From: Halosimplex rubrum
Lineage (GTDB): Archaea; Halobacteriota; Halobacteria; Halobacteriales; Haloarculaceae
Assembly: GCF_013415885.1 (NCBI RefSeq)
Contig: NZ_CP058910.1
Span: forward strand, 1,984,001 to 2,048,000
Direction: 5' to 3'
Length of the DNA stretch: 64,000 nt
The translations under genes were made by a program, and so were the position numbers. The notes under the pieces are model-generated. The model searched no databases. It saw nothing but the letters and a program-made list of their open reading frames with translations, and was not told the DNA's origin. Below are positions 35,015 to 43,097 of the stretch, in pieces (the first letter of the stretch is position 1; each line of letters starts with the position of its first letter).

Positions 35015-35872
35015 ATGGAACGCGACGACACGACCGGCGGCGTCGACGCGAATGGCGCGGCTGACGGTGCGAGGGCGGACGGCCCGGCAGGCGCCGTGGG
35101 ACCGGACGACGCGGTACTGACGGCGCTGGCGTCCGAGATCGCCGACGCCGAACGGGTCGTCGCCCTCACGGGCGCGGGCGTGAGCGTCCCGTCGGGGATC
35201 CCGCCGTTCCGCGGCGACCCGAGCGACGACGGGCCGGATCCGGTCTGGGAGACTCACGACCCCGCCGACTTCCATCGGCGGCGCTTCGACGCCGACCCGG
35301 AGGGGTTCTGGACCGACCGCCTCTCGCTCCGGGAGACGATGTACGGCGACGGCGCCGAACCCAACGCGGCTCACGAGGCGCTGGCGACGCTCGAAACGCG
35401 GGGCCACCTCGACACGCTCCTCACGCAGAACGTCGACGGGCTGCACGCGGCGGCCGGCTCGAAGTCGGTGGTCGAACTCCACGGGACGAGCGCTCGCGTG
35501 GCGTGCGACCGCTGCGGCGCGACGCGGGCGGCCGACCCCGTCTGGGAACGCGCCCGTGACGGGGAGCGACCGCCGACCTGCGACTGCGGCGGCGTGCTCA
35601 GGCCGGACGTGGTGCTGTTCGGGGAACCGCTTCCGGACGAGGCGTTCGACCGGGCCCAGGCCGCCGCGCGGCGCGCCGACGTGTTCCTGGCCGTGGGGTC
35701 GTCGCTGACGGTGCGGCCGGCGGCGTTGCTGCCCGAGATCGCCGCGGAGTCGGGGGCGACGGTCGTCGTCTGCAACCTCGGCCCGACCGAGTACGACGAG
35801 CGAGCCGACTACGACCGCCGGGCGGACGCGACCGAGGCGCTGCCGGCGCTGGTCGCGGCGCTCGACGGGTAG
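35015..35872 (+). CDS. Sir2-type NAD-dependent protein deacylase
   Basis: A 285-residue sirtuin. A Gly/Ala/Asp-rich N-terminal tail of about 30 residues precedes the fold. NAD-binding motif: VVALTGAGVSVPSGIPPFRG; then TQNVDGLHAAAG and the catalytic His in VELHGTSA. The zinc site is CDRCGA and CDCGGV, and the adenine pocket includes VGSSLTVRPAA. It removes acyl groups from lysines using NAD+, giving nicotinamide and O-acetyl-ADP-ribose. ATG 35015 has ACTTTTGC about 30 bases upstream. Cytoplasmic; in haloarchaea it may act on chromatin or metabolic proteins. Confidence 0.92.
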   Translation: MERDDTTGGVDANGAADGARADGPAGAVGPDDAVLTALASEIADAERVVALTGAGVSVPSGIPPFRGDPSDDGPDPVWETHDPADFHRRRFDADPEGFWTDRLSLRETMYGDGAEPNAAHEALATLETRGHLDTLLTQNVDGLHAAAGSKSVVELHGTSARVACDRCGATRAADPVWERARDGERPPTCDCGGVLRPDVVLFGEPLPDEAFDRAQAAARRADVFLAVGSSLTVRPAALLPEIAAESGATVVVCNLGPTEYDERADYDRRADATEALPALVAALDG

Positions 35873-35963
35873 GACGGTCGGTGGGCGGGAGCGAGATGAC
35901 CCCTCACTGCCCGGAATCAGAAAACGACGGCTCGCTGGCGTGACGGTCCCGGGAGCGCCGGGA

Positions 35964-36416
35964 TCACAGCTCGACGCCGCTGGGGATGAGGCTGTGCTGT
36001 CGGAGGAGACCCCCCTCGTCGTCGTAGACGAGCAGGGTCCGTTTCTCGTAGCTGGCGACCGCCTCGCCGTCGCGCTCGACGGCGACGCGGTAGCAGCCGT
36101 CGGCGTCGTCGGGGTCGTCGTCCCGACGGGCGGCGTCGACGAGGTCCCGCACCGACTCCGCGTCGGCGTTGACCTCGACGACGAACTCCCCGGTCATCCG
36201 GTTGGTGAGACTGAAGACGCCGGTCGCGTCGTCGTCGACGGTCCGCAGGCGGAATGCGACGTCGACGCGCTCGCGGTCCAGCGGGTCGCCCCCGGCGTCC
36301 GTGAGGCGCTCCTCGAGGAGGTCCGACGGGCCGTCGTAGGCCAACACGGCCGTCGGCAGGCGGTCGCCGTCCCGGTCGACGTGACGGAGGTCCAGCGTGA
36401 CGTAATCGCGCCTCAT
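35964..36416 (-). CDS. Uncharacterised haloarchaeal protein, DUF5793-like
   Basis: A 150-residue acidic protein beginning MRRDYVTLDLRHVDRDGDRL. Mixed beta strands and helices: PTAVLAYDGPSDLLEERL, VDVAFRLRTVDDDATGVFSL, GEFVVEVNADAESVRDLVDA and YRVAVERDGEAVASYEK. The opening MRRDY-TLD and the general layout match haloarchaeal DUF5793 from memory. Function unknown, no catalytic motif. The upstream 196 bases up to the next divergent gene hold no other frame. Confidence 0.7.
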   Translation of the reverse strand: MRRDYVTLDLRHVDRDGDRLPTAVLAYDGPSDLLEERLTDAGGDPLDRERVDVAFRLRTVDDDATGVFSLTNRMTGEFVVEVNADAESVRDLVDAARRDDDPDDADGCYRVAVERDGEAVASYEKRTLLVYDDEGGLLRQHSLIPSGVEL

Positions 36417-36612
36417 TCGACACCCCCCACTAGGGAACGGGCGTGCATGAACCTGACGCCGAGCGCGTCCGGTGAGCGCCGGGACCGGCTGGCGACCGCG
36501 CCTCCTCTCCGCCCGGGCGTGCCCGCCGCCCGCTCGGCCGCGCCGCCCACCGACGTGCCGCTCGCGGAGCCGGTAGCTTTTATACCCGCCGCGACGCCGG
36601 GTCTCCCAGACC

Positions 36613-37209
36613 ATGTGGGTCCGCTCGGAGTACGCCGGCGAACTGGCAGTCCTCGCGACGTGGCTGACCGCCCTCCTGCCGTGGTCGGTCTCGGTCCTGC
36701 GCGAGTCACCCTCGTGGGTCGACGGTACCTTCACCGTCGTCAACATCCGCTTCGTCTTCCTCCAGTTTCACTACCTGTTCGGGATCGCCCTGGGTCGGCA
36801 GTCGCTCGACGGCCTCGTCCAGTTCGTCTTCGAGGTCCCCGGGTTCGTCCCGACCAATCAGGTTCCCGAGGGACGGCTCTGGCTCGCGACCGCCGGCTTC
36901 TTCGGCTGCATGCTCCTGTTGAGTTTCGTCTACTACGCGCGCGACGAGTGGCTCGAAGCCGCCGCCGAGCGGGCCGAAGTGCGGATCGCGGACGCGGTTC
37001 CGGACGCGCTCGCGGGCGCCGTCCCGGCGGCCGTCGCGGCCCGTCTGACGCTCGACCCCGTCCGCGTGTTCGGCGCCTGCTTCGCGGTGCTCGCGGTCGC
37101 CTTTTCCGTCTCCACCGTCATGTTCTTCCAGCACCAGCCGACCGTCCCGGTCGGCGCCCTCTTCATGTGGGTGTTCGCCGCCGTGCTCCTGCGCGTCGAA
37201 CGCGCCTGA
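36613..37209 (+). CDS. Membrane protein of unknown function, DUF7549-like (198 aa)
   Basis: Begins MWVRSEYAGELAVLATWLTA. Hydrophobic helices lie at about residues 12-28, 45-60, 92-110, 152-172 and 178-195. A polar loop with ARDEWLEAAAERAEVRIADA and an Ala-rich segment separates the third and fourth. TTTTATACC about 35 bases upstream (36580s) is a good TATA box. From memory the start and helix pattern fit a haloarchaeal family often annotated DUF7549; function unknown. Confidence 0.65.
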   Translation: MWVRSEYAGELAVLATWLTALLPWSVSVLRESPSWVDGTFTVVNIRFVFLQFHYLFGIALGRQSLDGLVQFVFEVPGFVPTNQVPEGRLWLATAGFFGCMLLLSFVYYARDEWLEAAAERAEVRIADAVPDALAGAVPAAVAARLTLDPVRVFGACFAVLAVAFSVSTVMFFQHQPTVPVGALFMWVFAAVLLRVERA

Positions 37210-37343
37210 CCGTTCGATCCCGCGCTTCGCGGCTCGACGACACGACGGTCCCTCGCTCACCGACCCGCCGCGAAACCGCCGGAATACGGAGTGATTCCGC
37301 CGCTATCCTGTGATTTGTGATCGGCTCACACGCCCAGATCATC

Positions 37344-37357
37344 GAAATATTTAAGTA
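37344..37357 (+). promoter_or_regulatory. TATA box and BRE-like element for tfb
   Basis: GAAATATTTAAGTA with purine-rich flank. It lies about 90 bases before the tfb ATG, so the message would have a leader of about 65-70 bases, unusual here where most genes look leaderless. This leaves room for leader-based control of TFB. Confidence 0.55.
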
Positions 37358-37441
37358 GTTTTCGGACTTACGTAGTGTTAGGAAGCGCGGCATCGGATTC
37401 TTATGGCTTTCGCCACCGGTGAGCCGCTCCGGAGACCAATC

Positions 37442-38419
37442 ATGAGCGACACGACAATTCGAACCGGCGCCGAGGAACAGACCAGAGAACGACTGCAGGA
37501 CGAGAACGAGCAGGAATCGACCGACGTACAGGTCTGTCCCGAGTGTGGCGGTCGGGTCGAGGCGGACACCGAGCACGGCGAGACCGTCTGTTCGGAGTGC
37601 GGACTGGTCGTCGAAGAGGACGAGATCGACCGCGGCCCCGAGTGGCGGGCGTTCAACCCCTCCGAGAAGGACGAGAAGTCCCGCGTCGGCGCACCGACGA
37701 CGAACATGATGCACGACAAGGGTCTCTCGACCAACATCGGCTGGCAGAACAAGGACGCCTACGGCAACTCCCTGTCGTCGAACCAGCGCCAGAAGATGCA
37801 GCGCCTGCGCACCTGGAACGAGCGGTTCCGCACGCGCGACTCCAAGGAACGCAACCTCAAGCAGGCGCTGGGCGAGATCGACCGCATGGCCTCGGCCCTG
37901 GGCCTGCCGAAGACGGTCCGCGAGACGGCGTCGGTCATCTACCGCCGCGCGCTGGAGGAGAACCTCCTGCCGGGCCGCTCCATCGAGGGCGTCGCCACGT
38001 CGGCGCTGTACGCCGCCGCGCGGCAGGCCAACACGCCCCGCAGCCTCGACGAGATGACCGCCGTCTCCCGCGTCGAGAAGATGGAGCTCACCCGGACGTA
38101 CCGCTACGTCGTCCGCGAGCTGAACCTGGAGATCAAGCCGGCCGACCCCGAGAGCTACCTCCCGCGGTTCGTCTCGGACCTCGCGCTCAGCGACGACACC
38201 GAGCGCCGGGCGCGCGAACTCATCGAGAGCGCGCGCGACCAGGGGATCCTCAGCGGGAAGAGCCCGGTCGGCCTCGCCGCCGCCGCGGTGTACGCCGCCG
38301 CCCTGCTGACCAACGAGAAGGTCACCCAGAGCGAGGTCAGCGAGGTGGCCAACATCTCCGAGGTCACCATCCGCAACCGCTACAAGGAGCTCCTCGAATC
38401 CGTCGACGCGCCGGCCTGA
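37442..38419 (+). CDS. tfb: Transcription initiation factor TFB (TFIIB homologue)
   Basis: A 325-residue general factor. An acidic N-terminal tail precedes the zinc ribbon VCPECGGRVEADTEHGETVC, continued by SECGLVV. The B-reader region follows (RGPEWRAFNPSEKDEKSR), then two cyclin folds (about 120-215 and 215-320) with ATSALYAAARQ and LAAAAVYAAALL marking the repeats. The second repeat holds the helix-turn-helix that contacts the BRE (TQSEVSEVANISEVTIRNRY). It recruits RNA polymerase to TBP-bound promoters. Haloarchaea have several TFBs; which paralogue this is cannot be told. Confidence 0.96.
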   Translation: MSDTTIRTGAEEQTRERLQDENEQESTDVQVCPECGGRVEADTEHGETVCSECGLVVEEDEIDRGPEWRAFNPSEKDEKSRVGAPTTNMMHDKGLSTNIGWQNKDAYGNSLSSNQRQKMQRLRTWNERFRTRDSKERNLKQALGEIDRMASALGLPKTVRETASVIYRRALEENLLPGRSIEGVATSALYAAARQANTPRSLDEMTAVSRVEKMELTRTYRYVVRELNLEIKPADPESYLPRFVSDLALSDDTERRARELIESARDQGILSGKSPVGLAAAAVYAAALLTNEKVTQSEVSEVANISEVTIRNRYKELLESVDAPA

Positions 38420-38510
38420 CCGACCGGATCCTTCGGTTCGACCGCTCCCGTCGCTCGCCGCGCCCGCCGCACCAGTCTTTTTGTACTCGTCGTGTGTGTT
38501 GATACCACGC

Positions 38511-38690
38511 ATGGAGGAAGCGTACGTCCGATTGCTCTGTCCCGAGTGTACCAAAGACTGGGAGTCGACGCCGACGGACCTCCCCGAACACACGGCCCTC
38601 TATCACTGTCCCAACTGCCACGCGAGCCGGCGGCTCGCGGAGTTCACGCGGACCGACCGCGACCTGCAGACGCTGAAGAGCCTCGGTTAG
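38511..38690 (+). CDS. Small zinc-ribbon protein, DUF7836-like (59 aa)
   Basis: Begins MEEAYVRLLCPECTKDWE and has a second pair in YHCPNCHASRRLAEF, giving a compact four-cysteine ribbon with a basic end. TTTTTGTACT lies about 35 bases before the ATG. Its stop overlaps the stop of the convergent aIF2-beta gene by four bases. The family (haloarchaeal, about 60 residues) has no known function; the ribbon suggests nucleic acid or protein binding in translation or transcription. Confidence 0.78.
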   Translation: MEEAYVRLLCPECTKDWESTPTDLPEHTALYHCPNCHASRRLAEFTRTDRDLQTLKSLG

Positions 38691-39091
38691 CCGCTCGTCG
38701 CCGACCGCGCGCCGCAGGCCTCACACCGCAGGAGGAGTACCCCGCCCTCGCGCTCGAAGTGCGTGTCGGGGAGCCCGCACTCCGAACAGAGGACGAACTC
38801 CTCGGCGTACTCGTCGATGGCGTTGGTGACCCGCCGGTCGCTGAACTCGCCGGTCAGCCGCGCGCGGCCGCTCTCGTCGATGTGCCCGCTGGTCCCCAGT
38901 TCGTTCTGGAGGAACTGCATGACGTGGTCGTCCTCGCGGCCGAGGCTGTCGCAGGTGTCCTGGAAGTTCTCGTAGACGGTCACGTTCCCTTCCTGGCGGA
39001 TGTTCGGGTCGGGTACCTCGAACCGGTCGGAGCTCCCCTCGATCTCCGGCGTCTCCTCCATCGCCCGGTCGAGCATGTCGTCGTAGTCCAT
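38687..39091 (-). CDS. eif2b: Translation initiation factor aIF2 subunit beta
   Basis: A 134-residue protein. N-terminal helix DYDDMLDRAMEETPEI binds the gamma subunit. The alpha/beta core includes VTVYENFQDTCDSLGREDDHVMQF and the positive helices. The C-terminal zinc ribbon is FVLCSECGLPDTHF with CEACGARS. As part of the aIF2 heterotrimer it helps deliver initiator Met-tRNA to the small subunit. ATG 39091 gives the usual short N-terminus. It is convergent with the zinc-ribbon gene, sharing four bases. Confidence 0.95.
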   Translation of the reverse strand: MDYDDMLDRAMEETPEIEGSSDRFEVPDPNIRQEGNVTVYENFQDTCDSLGREDDHVMQFLQNELGTSGHIDESGRARLTGEFSDRRVTNAIDEYAEEFVLCSECGLPDTHFEREGGVLLLRCEACGARSATSG

Positions 39092-39359
39092 ACCCGTGAG
39101 AAGCCCGTCCCCGCCTAAAAGTCTTTCAACCCCGCGGCCGCCCCGCGTGGACCGCGCGGTCGCCGCCGCGACGGCTTCGCGTCGGCCCGAAACCCGCCGC
39201 CGACCGCCACCGAAACTCCTCGTCGTCGAGCCCACCCCCGATCGGAGCCGACCCCCGAAACCGATATCGAGAGGCTGTTGTACACGGTTTTCAAGCAGAT
39301 GTGTGTTAACGCGACTCAGGATACTACTATTAACCTCCAGTGGCTAGGACCGGTTGACT

Positions 39360-39596
39360 ATGAAAAAGCAGGAGCTCATTCACCTTCACGGCCTGCTTGC
39401 TCAGGTGGAGAATCACTACGAGATGGACACAGGCGAGGAGGTAGAACACGACGAGTACACCTCTCTCGGGGTACGGCCGACCTCGATCCACAAATCGAAG
39501 ACCGACCACAAAAACGCTGTTTTCGCCCTGGCGAAGGGCATCACCTCGGAGATGGAGACGGAGACGCGCGAGCGCGTTCCGGCCTCCGCCGACTGA
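39360..39596 (+). CDS. UPF0058 family protein
   Basis: A 78-residue, mostly helical protein beginning MKKQELIHLHGLLAQVENHY. It continues with EYTSLGVRPTSIHKSKTDHK and a helix AVFALAKGITSEM. This sequence is the hallmark of UPF0058 (DUF1511-size metal-binding-like proteins found only in archaea); function is unknown. TACTATTAA about 31 bases before the ATG is a likely TATA box, giving a leaderless message. Base composition is a little lower in GC than neighbours, as is normal for this Lys/His-rich protein. Confidence 0.85.
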   Translation: MKKQELIHLHGLLAQVENHYEMDTGEEVEHDEYTSLGVRPTSIHKSKTDHKNAVFALAKGITSEMETETRERVPASAD

Positions 39597-39723
39597 ACGA
39601 ACCGACCCGTTCTGTCGTACTCGCGACCGTCCAGCCACCGCCCTCTCGCTCCCGTCCCGTCTCGCGCGCGCCGTCCGCGTCTCTCGAACCGCGAAAACAG
39701 TGAACTGCAGGCGCCGGGTCGCG

Positions 39724-40230
39724 CTACGACTCGTCGATGAGCTCCTCGAACTCCGGCAGCACGTCGTCGCCGCGGTCGTCGGTCGACCCCCCGTCACCGC
39801 GTTCCTCGGACGACCCGTCCCCGTCGGAGGCCGACTCGGTGTCGTCCGCCGAGGTGTCGTCTTCCTCGTCCTCGTCATCTTCGTCTTCGTCGTCGTCGAT
39901 CTGCTCGATCTCGAGCACTTCGAGCGGGATGTTCTCGAGGCGCTGGCCGATCTCCTTGCGCGCGATCCGGGCGGCGTGCTCCTCGCGTTCGACGTTGAAG
40001 ACCGTTATCTCGAGTTCGAGCGCGACGAGGCTCTCGTCGGCGGCGAGGAAGGCGGGTTCGAGCTCCTCGCCGCAGTGGGGACACGACCGCTCGCCCATGT
40101 TGATCTCGACGTAGTTGAGGTCCGGATTGAGCATCTCGCCCGTCTTCGAGATTGCGATCCGGACCGCCTCGTCCGCCGTCTCGACGTCGTAGACGGGGAC
40201 GGCGGCCTCGACGACAACTCTGCAGTTCAT
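39724..40230 (-). CDS. UPF0212 / DUF555 family protein
   Basis: A 168-residue protein. The first 125 residues are the conserved archaeal DUF555: MNCRVVVEAAVPVYDVETAD, ISKTGEMLNPDLNYVEINMG, then the CPHCGEELEPAFLAADESLV knuckle and FNVEREEHAARIARKEIG. The last 45 residues are almost only Asp, Glu, Ser and Gly, a haloarchaeal acidic tail. Only two cysteines are in the knuckle, so any zinc site needs another partner. Function unknown but widely conserved in Euryarchaeota. Confidence 0.85.
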   Translation of the reverse strand: MNCRVVVEAAVPVYDVETADEAVRIAISKTGEMLNPDLNYVEINMGERSCPHCGEELEPAFLAADESLVALELEITVFNVEREEHAARIARKEIGQRLENIPLEVLEIEQIDDDEDEDDEDEEDDTSADDTESASDGDGSSEERGDGGSTDDRGDDVLPEFEELIDES

Positions 40231-40392
40231 GTGCCCGCCTTCGCCTCGCAGTGACATGAAGGTTCGCCTCGATAGCACGACACACACCCATCGAGCCGAC
40301 GGCCGTCGTCGCGCCGCCGTCGGGCGCCCGTCGAGCGGGTCCCGTCGGGACGGTCTCGAAAGGTCGAAGACGGCCCGACGCCTGGCCCGGGT

Positions 40393-41289
40393 ATGAGTGT
40401 GGAACGCGGCGCCGTCGCCCTCGCGGAGTTCCCGGGGCCCTTCGACCTGCAGTCGACCGTCGAGAGCGGCCAGTCGTACCTTTGGGACCGCGCCGACGGG
40501 CGGATGTACGAGGAGAGCGGCGCCTTCGGCGGCGACGCCTGGTACGAGACCGTCGTGCGCGTCGACGGCGACCCCGAGGTCGTCCGGGTCCGACAGGTCG
40601 ACGACCGCCTGGAGTGGGAGTCGTCGGTCGACGCCGCGCCGGTCCTCCGCGAGCAACTGCGACTGGACGACGACCTGCCGGCCATCCGCGCGCTGGCGCC
40701 GGACGACGACGTGGTCGAGTCCGCCTTCGACGCCTACTGGGGGATGCGCCTCGTCGACGACCCGGCCTTCCCGTCGCTGATATCGTTCATCTGCTCGGCC
40801 CAGATGCGCGTCGCCCGCATCCACGGGATGCAGCGGGAACTCGAACGCGCGTTCGGCTCGACCGTCGAGTTCGACGGCCGGACCTACCACGCGTTCCCGA
40901 CCGCCGAGCGACTGGCCGAGGCCAGCGAGGCCGACCTGCGCGACCTGGGACTGGGCTACCGGGCCCCGTACGTCCGCGACACCGCGCGGATGGTCGCCGA
41001 CGGCGAGGCCCGCCCCCAGGAGGCGGTCGGGCTCGACTACGAGGCCGCCCGCGAGTCGCTCACCCGCTTCGTCGGCGTCGGCGACAAGGTGGCCGACTGC
41101 GTCCTGTTGTTCGCGCTCGACTACCTGGAGGCCGTCCCGCTGGACACCTGGATCCGGACGACCATCGAGGAGTACTACCCCGACTGCGACCGCGGCAACT
41201 ACGCCGACACCTCCCGCGCCATCCGCGCGGCCTTCGGCGGCGAGTACGCGGGGTACACGCAGACGTACGTCTTCCACTACCTGCGGTAG
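40393..41289 (+). CDS. ogg: 8-oxoguanine DNA glycosylase (OGG1/AlkA-type HhH-GPD)
   Basis: A 298-residue HhH-GPD glycosylase. The N-terminal beta domain has FDLQSTVESGQSYLWDR, with the QS-x-x-W region typical of Ogg1. The helical domain has ISFICSAQMRVARIHGMQ. The helix-hairpin-helix is RFVGVGDKVADCVLLFAL, with catalytic Lys in GDKVADC and catalytic Asp in VPLDTWI near residue 255. It removes oxidised guanine from DNA and may also cut the strand (bifunctional, Lys present). There is no iron-sulfur cysteine cluster. Length and motif order are as in archaeal Ogg-like proteins. Confidence 0.9.
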   Translation: MSVERGAVALAEFPGPFDLQSTVESGQSYLWDRADGRMYEESGAFGGDAWYETVVRVDGDPEVVRVRQVDDRLEWESSVDAAPVLREQLRLDDDLPAIRALAPDDDVVESAFDAYWGMRLVDDPAFPSLISFICSAQMRVARIHGMQRELERAFGSTVEFDGRTYHAFPTAERLAEASEADLRDLGLGYRAPYVRDTARMVADGEARPQEAVGLDYEAARESLTRFVGVGDKVADCVLLFALDYLEAVPLDTWIRTTIEEYYPDCDRGNYADTSRAIRAAFGGEYAGYTQTYVFHYLR

Positions 41290-41317
41290 CGCGGAGAGGC
41301 GGTGAGCGGCGAGCGCG

Positions 41318-42451
41318 CTATCGCTCGTCGACCGGCGTCCACGAGCGGTCGTGGTCGCCGACGTACGCCGAGAGCGGACGGATGAGTCGGTTGTCGTCGA
41401 GCTGTTCGAGCGCGTGGGCGGTCCAGCCGCCGACCCGCGAGACGGCGAAGCAGGCGGTGAACAGCTCCTTGGGGACGCCGACGCCGTCGAGCAGCGCCGC
41501 GGTGTAGAACTCGACGTTCGTCTCCAGGTCCCGTCCGGGCTTGTGCTCGGCGAGGGCCTCGACCGCGGTGTCCTCGAACGCCTTGATCGTCTCGAAAAAG
41601 TCGGAGTCACCGGCCTCGTCGTAGAACTCGGCGGCGGCGGCCTCCAGCACCGCGGCCCGCGGGTCGCGGACGCGGTAGACGCGGTGGCCGAAGCCCATCA
41701 GGCGCTCGCCGGCCTCCAGTTTCCCGCGGACGTACCCCTCGGGGTCGCCCGACTCGTGGATCGACCGGAGCATATCGAGGACGGGACCCGGCGCGCCCCC
41801 GTGGAGCGGCCCCTTCAGCGTCCCGACCGCCGCGGTCGCGGCCGAGACCACGTCCGACTCCGTCGAGACGACCGTTCGAGCGGTGAACGTCGAGGCGTTC
41901 AACCCGTGGTCGACGACCGTGTTGAGGTACGTCTCCAGCCCCCTGACGGCCGCCTCGTCGGGCTCCTCCCCGTTCAGCATGTAGAGGTAGTTCGCCGCGT
42001 GGCGCAGGTCCTCGCGGGGTTCGACCGGCTCCTCGCCCTCCCGGTAGCGCCAGTAGGTCGCGACGATGGTCGGGAAGACGGCGACGACCCGCCGGGCGTC
42101 GGCCTCGGGCTCGCTCTCGCCGGTACCGAGGTTCGCCGCCGCGGCGCCCATCCGGAGGGCGTCCATCGCCGGTTTGTCCTCCTCGGCCGCCCGCCGTAGG
42201 ACCGCCCGCACTTCTTCGCCGATCGCTCGGCGCCCCGCCAGGTCGGCGCGGAACTCCGCGAGTTCCTCGCTCGACGGTAGCCGGTCCTCGAACAGCAGGA
42301 AGACGCTCTCCTCGTAGGTGGCGTTGCGCGCGAGGTCGTCGACGGGAAACCCGCCGATCGTGAGCACGCCCGCCTCGCCGTCGATATCGCTCAGTCGCGT
42401 CTCGGCGACCCTGATACCCTCCAGCCCGCGGTTCAGATCCTCGTCACTCAT
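41318..42451 (-). CDS. citZ: Citrate synthase
   Basis: A 377-residue short citrate synthase, the archaeal and Gram-positive dimeric type. Substrate and catalytic segments are: GLNASTFTARTVVSTESDV (His of NASTF-type region), GPLHGGAPGPVLDML (His), GFGHRVYRVRDPRA (His plus Arg) and FYTAALLDGVGVPKELFTAC, which includes the Asp-equivalent region for CoA chemistry. It condenses oxaloacetate and acetyl-CoA; a 2-methylcitrate synthase role cannot be excluded. ATG 42451 starts MSDEDLNRGLEGIRVAETR, as in other haloarchaea. Confidence 0.93.
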   Translation of the reverse strand: MSDEDLNRGLEGIRVAETRLSDIDGEAGVLTIGGFPVDDLARNATYEESVFLLFEDRLPSSEELAEFRADLAGRRAIGEEVRAVLRRAAEEDKPAMDALRMGAAAANLGTGESEPEADARRVVAVFPTIVATYWRYREGEEPVEPREDLRHAANYLYMLNGEEPDEAAVRGLETYLNTVVDHGLNASTFTARTVVSTESDVVSAATAAVGTLKGPLHGGAPGPVLDMLRSIHESGDPEGYVRGKLEAGERLMGFGHRVYRVRDPRAAVLEAAAAEFYDEAGDSDFFETIKAFEDTAVEALAEHKPGRDLETNVEFYTAALLDGVGVPKELFTACFAVSRVGGWTAHALEQLDDNRLIRPLSAYVGDHDRSWTPVDER

Positions 42452-42688
42452 GCCCACGCCTGCGCGGGAGACCACCAAAGTACTGTTGGAACACGTCGGA
42501 GTTTTCCGCGATCGGACGCGAAGTTCGGACACTGTCCCGGCGAATCGGTGCGGTATTGTCCAGTTGTCGACGCCCATATCGACGTGTGTACAACCCTCGC
42601 CGCCGTTCCACTTCGAGGAGTCGCCGGTTCGTCGGCGCGGGGTCGACCGGAACGGGGCGGTCGGGTTTCGGCGAGGACGCGGCTTGGC

Positions 42689-42701
42689 GCGTATTTTTGA
42701 A
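42689..42701 (+). promoter_or_regulatory. TATA-like box for acylphosphatase
   Basis: GCGTATTTTTGAA, centred about 29 bases before the acyP ATG at 42724. This spacing fits a leaderless transcript. The rest of the 272-base divergent gap toward citrate synthase holds no convincing frame. Confidence 0.5.
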
Positions 42702-42723
42702 CGGGGGAGCCGTATCGGCGTGT

Positions 42724-43002
42724 ATGGCAGACCGGACGCGAGCACACGTGTACGTCACGGGACGGGTACAGGGCGTCTTCTACCGGGCGACGACCCGCGA
42801 CGAGGCCCGCGAGCGCGGAGTCGACGGCTGGGTGATGAACCTCGAGGACGGTCGCGTCGAAGCGGTCTTCGAGGGGCCGGCCGAGGCGGTCGAGGCGATG
42901 GTCGCGTGGTGTCACGAGGGCAGCGACCGGGCGCGCGTCGAGGACGTGGATGCGGAGTACGGCGACCCCGAGGGGCTCGACGGGTTCGAGATACGGCGGT
43001 GA
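42724..43002 (+). CDS. acyP: Acylphosphatase
   Basis: A 92-residue ferredoxin-like fold enzyme. Catalytic segment is VYVTGRVQGVFYRATTRDEA, with Arg near residue 22, and the later GWVMNLEDGRVEAVFEG carries catalytic Asn. The end EGLDGFEIRR is standard. It hydrolyses acyl phosphates such as acetyl phosphate or 1,3-bisphosphoglycerate. It begins just before nnr on the same strand, 95 bases apart. Confidence 0.96.
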   Translation: MADRTRAHVYVTGRVQGVFYRATTRDEARERGVDGWVMNLEDGRVEAVFEGPAEAVEAMVAWCHEGSDRARVEDVDAEYGDPEGLDGFEIRR

Positions 43003-43097
43003 CCGACGGACGGCGGCCGGCCGCCGTCCGGGAGAACAGCCGGAACCGACGGCCGGTTGCCCCCACCCTTTTCCGGGGGGCGGGCGAACGCCCGTCC

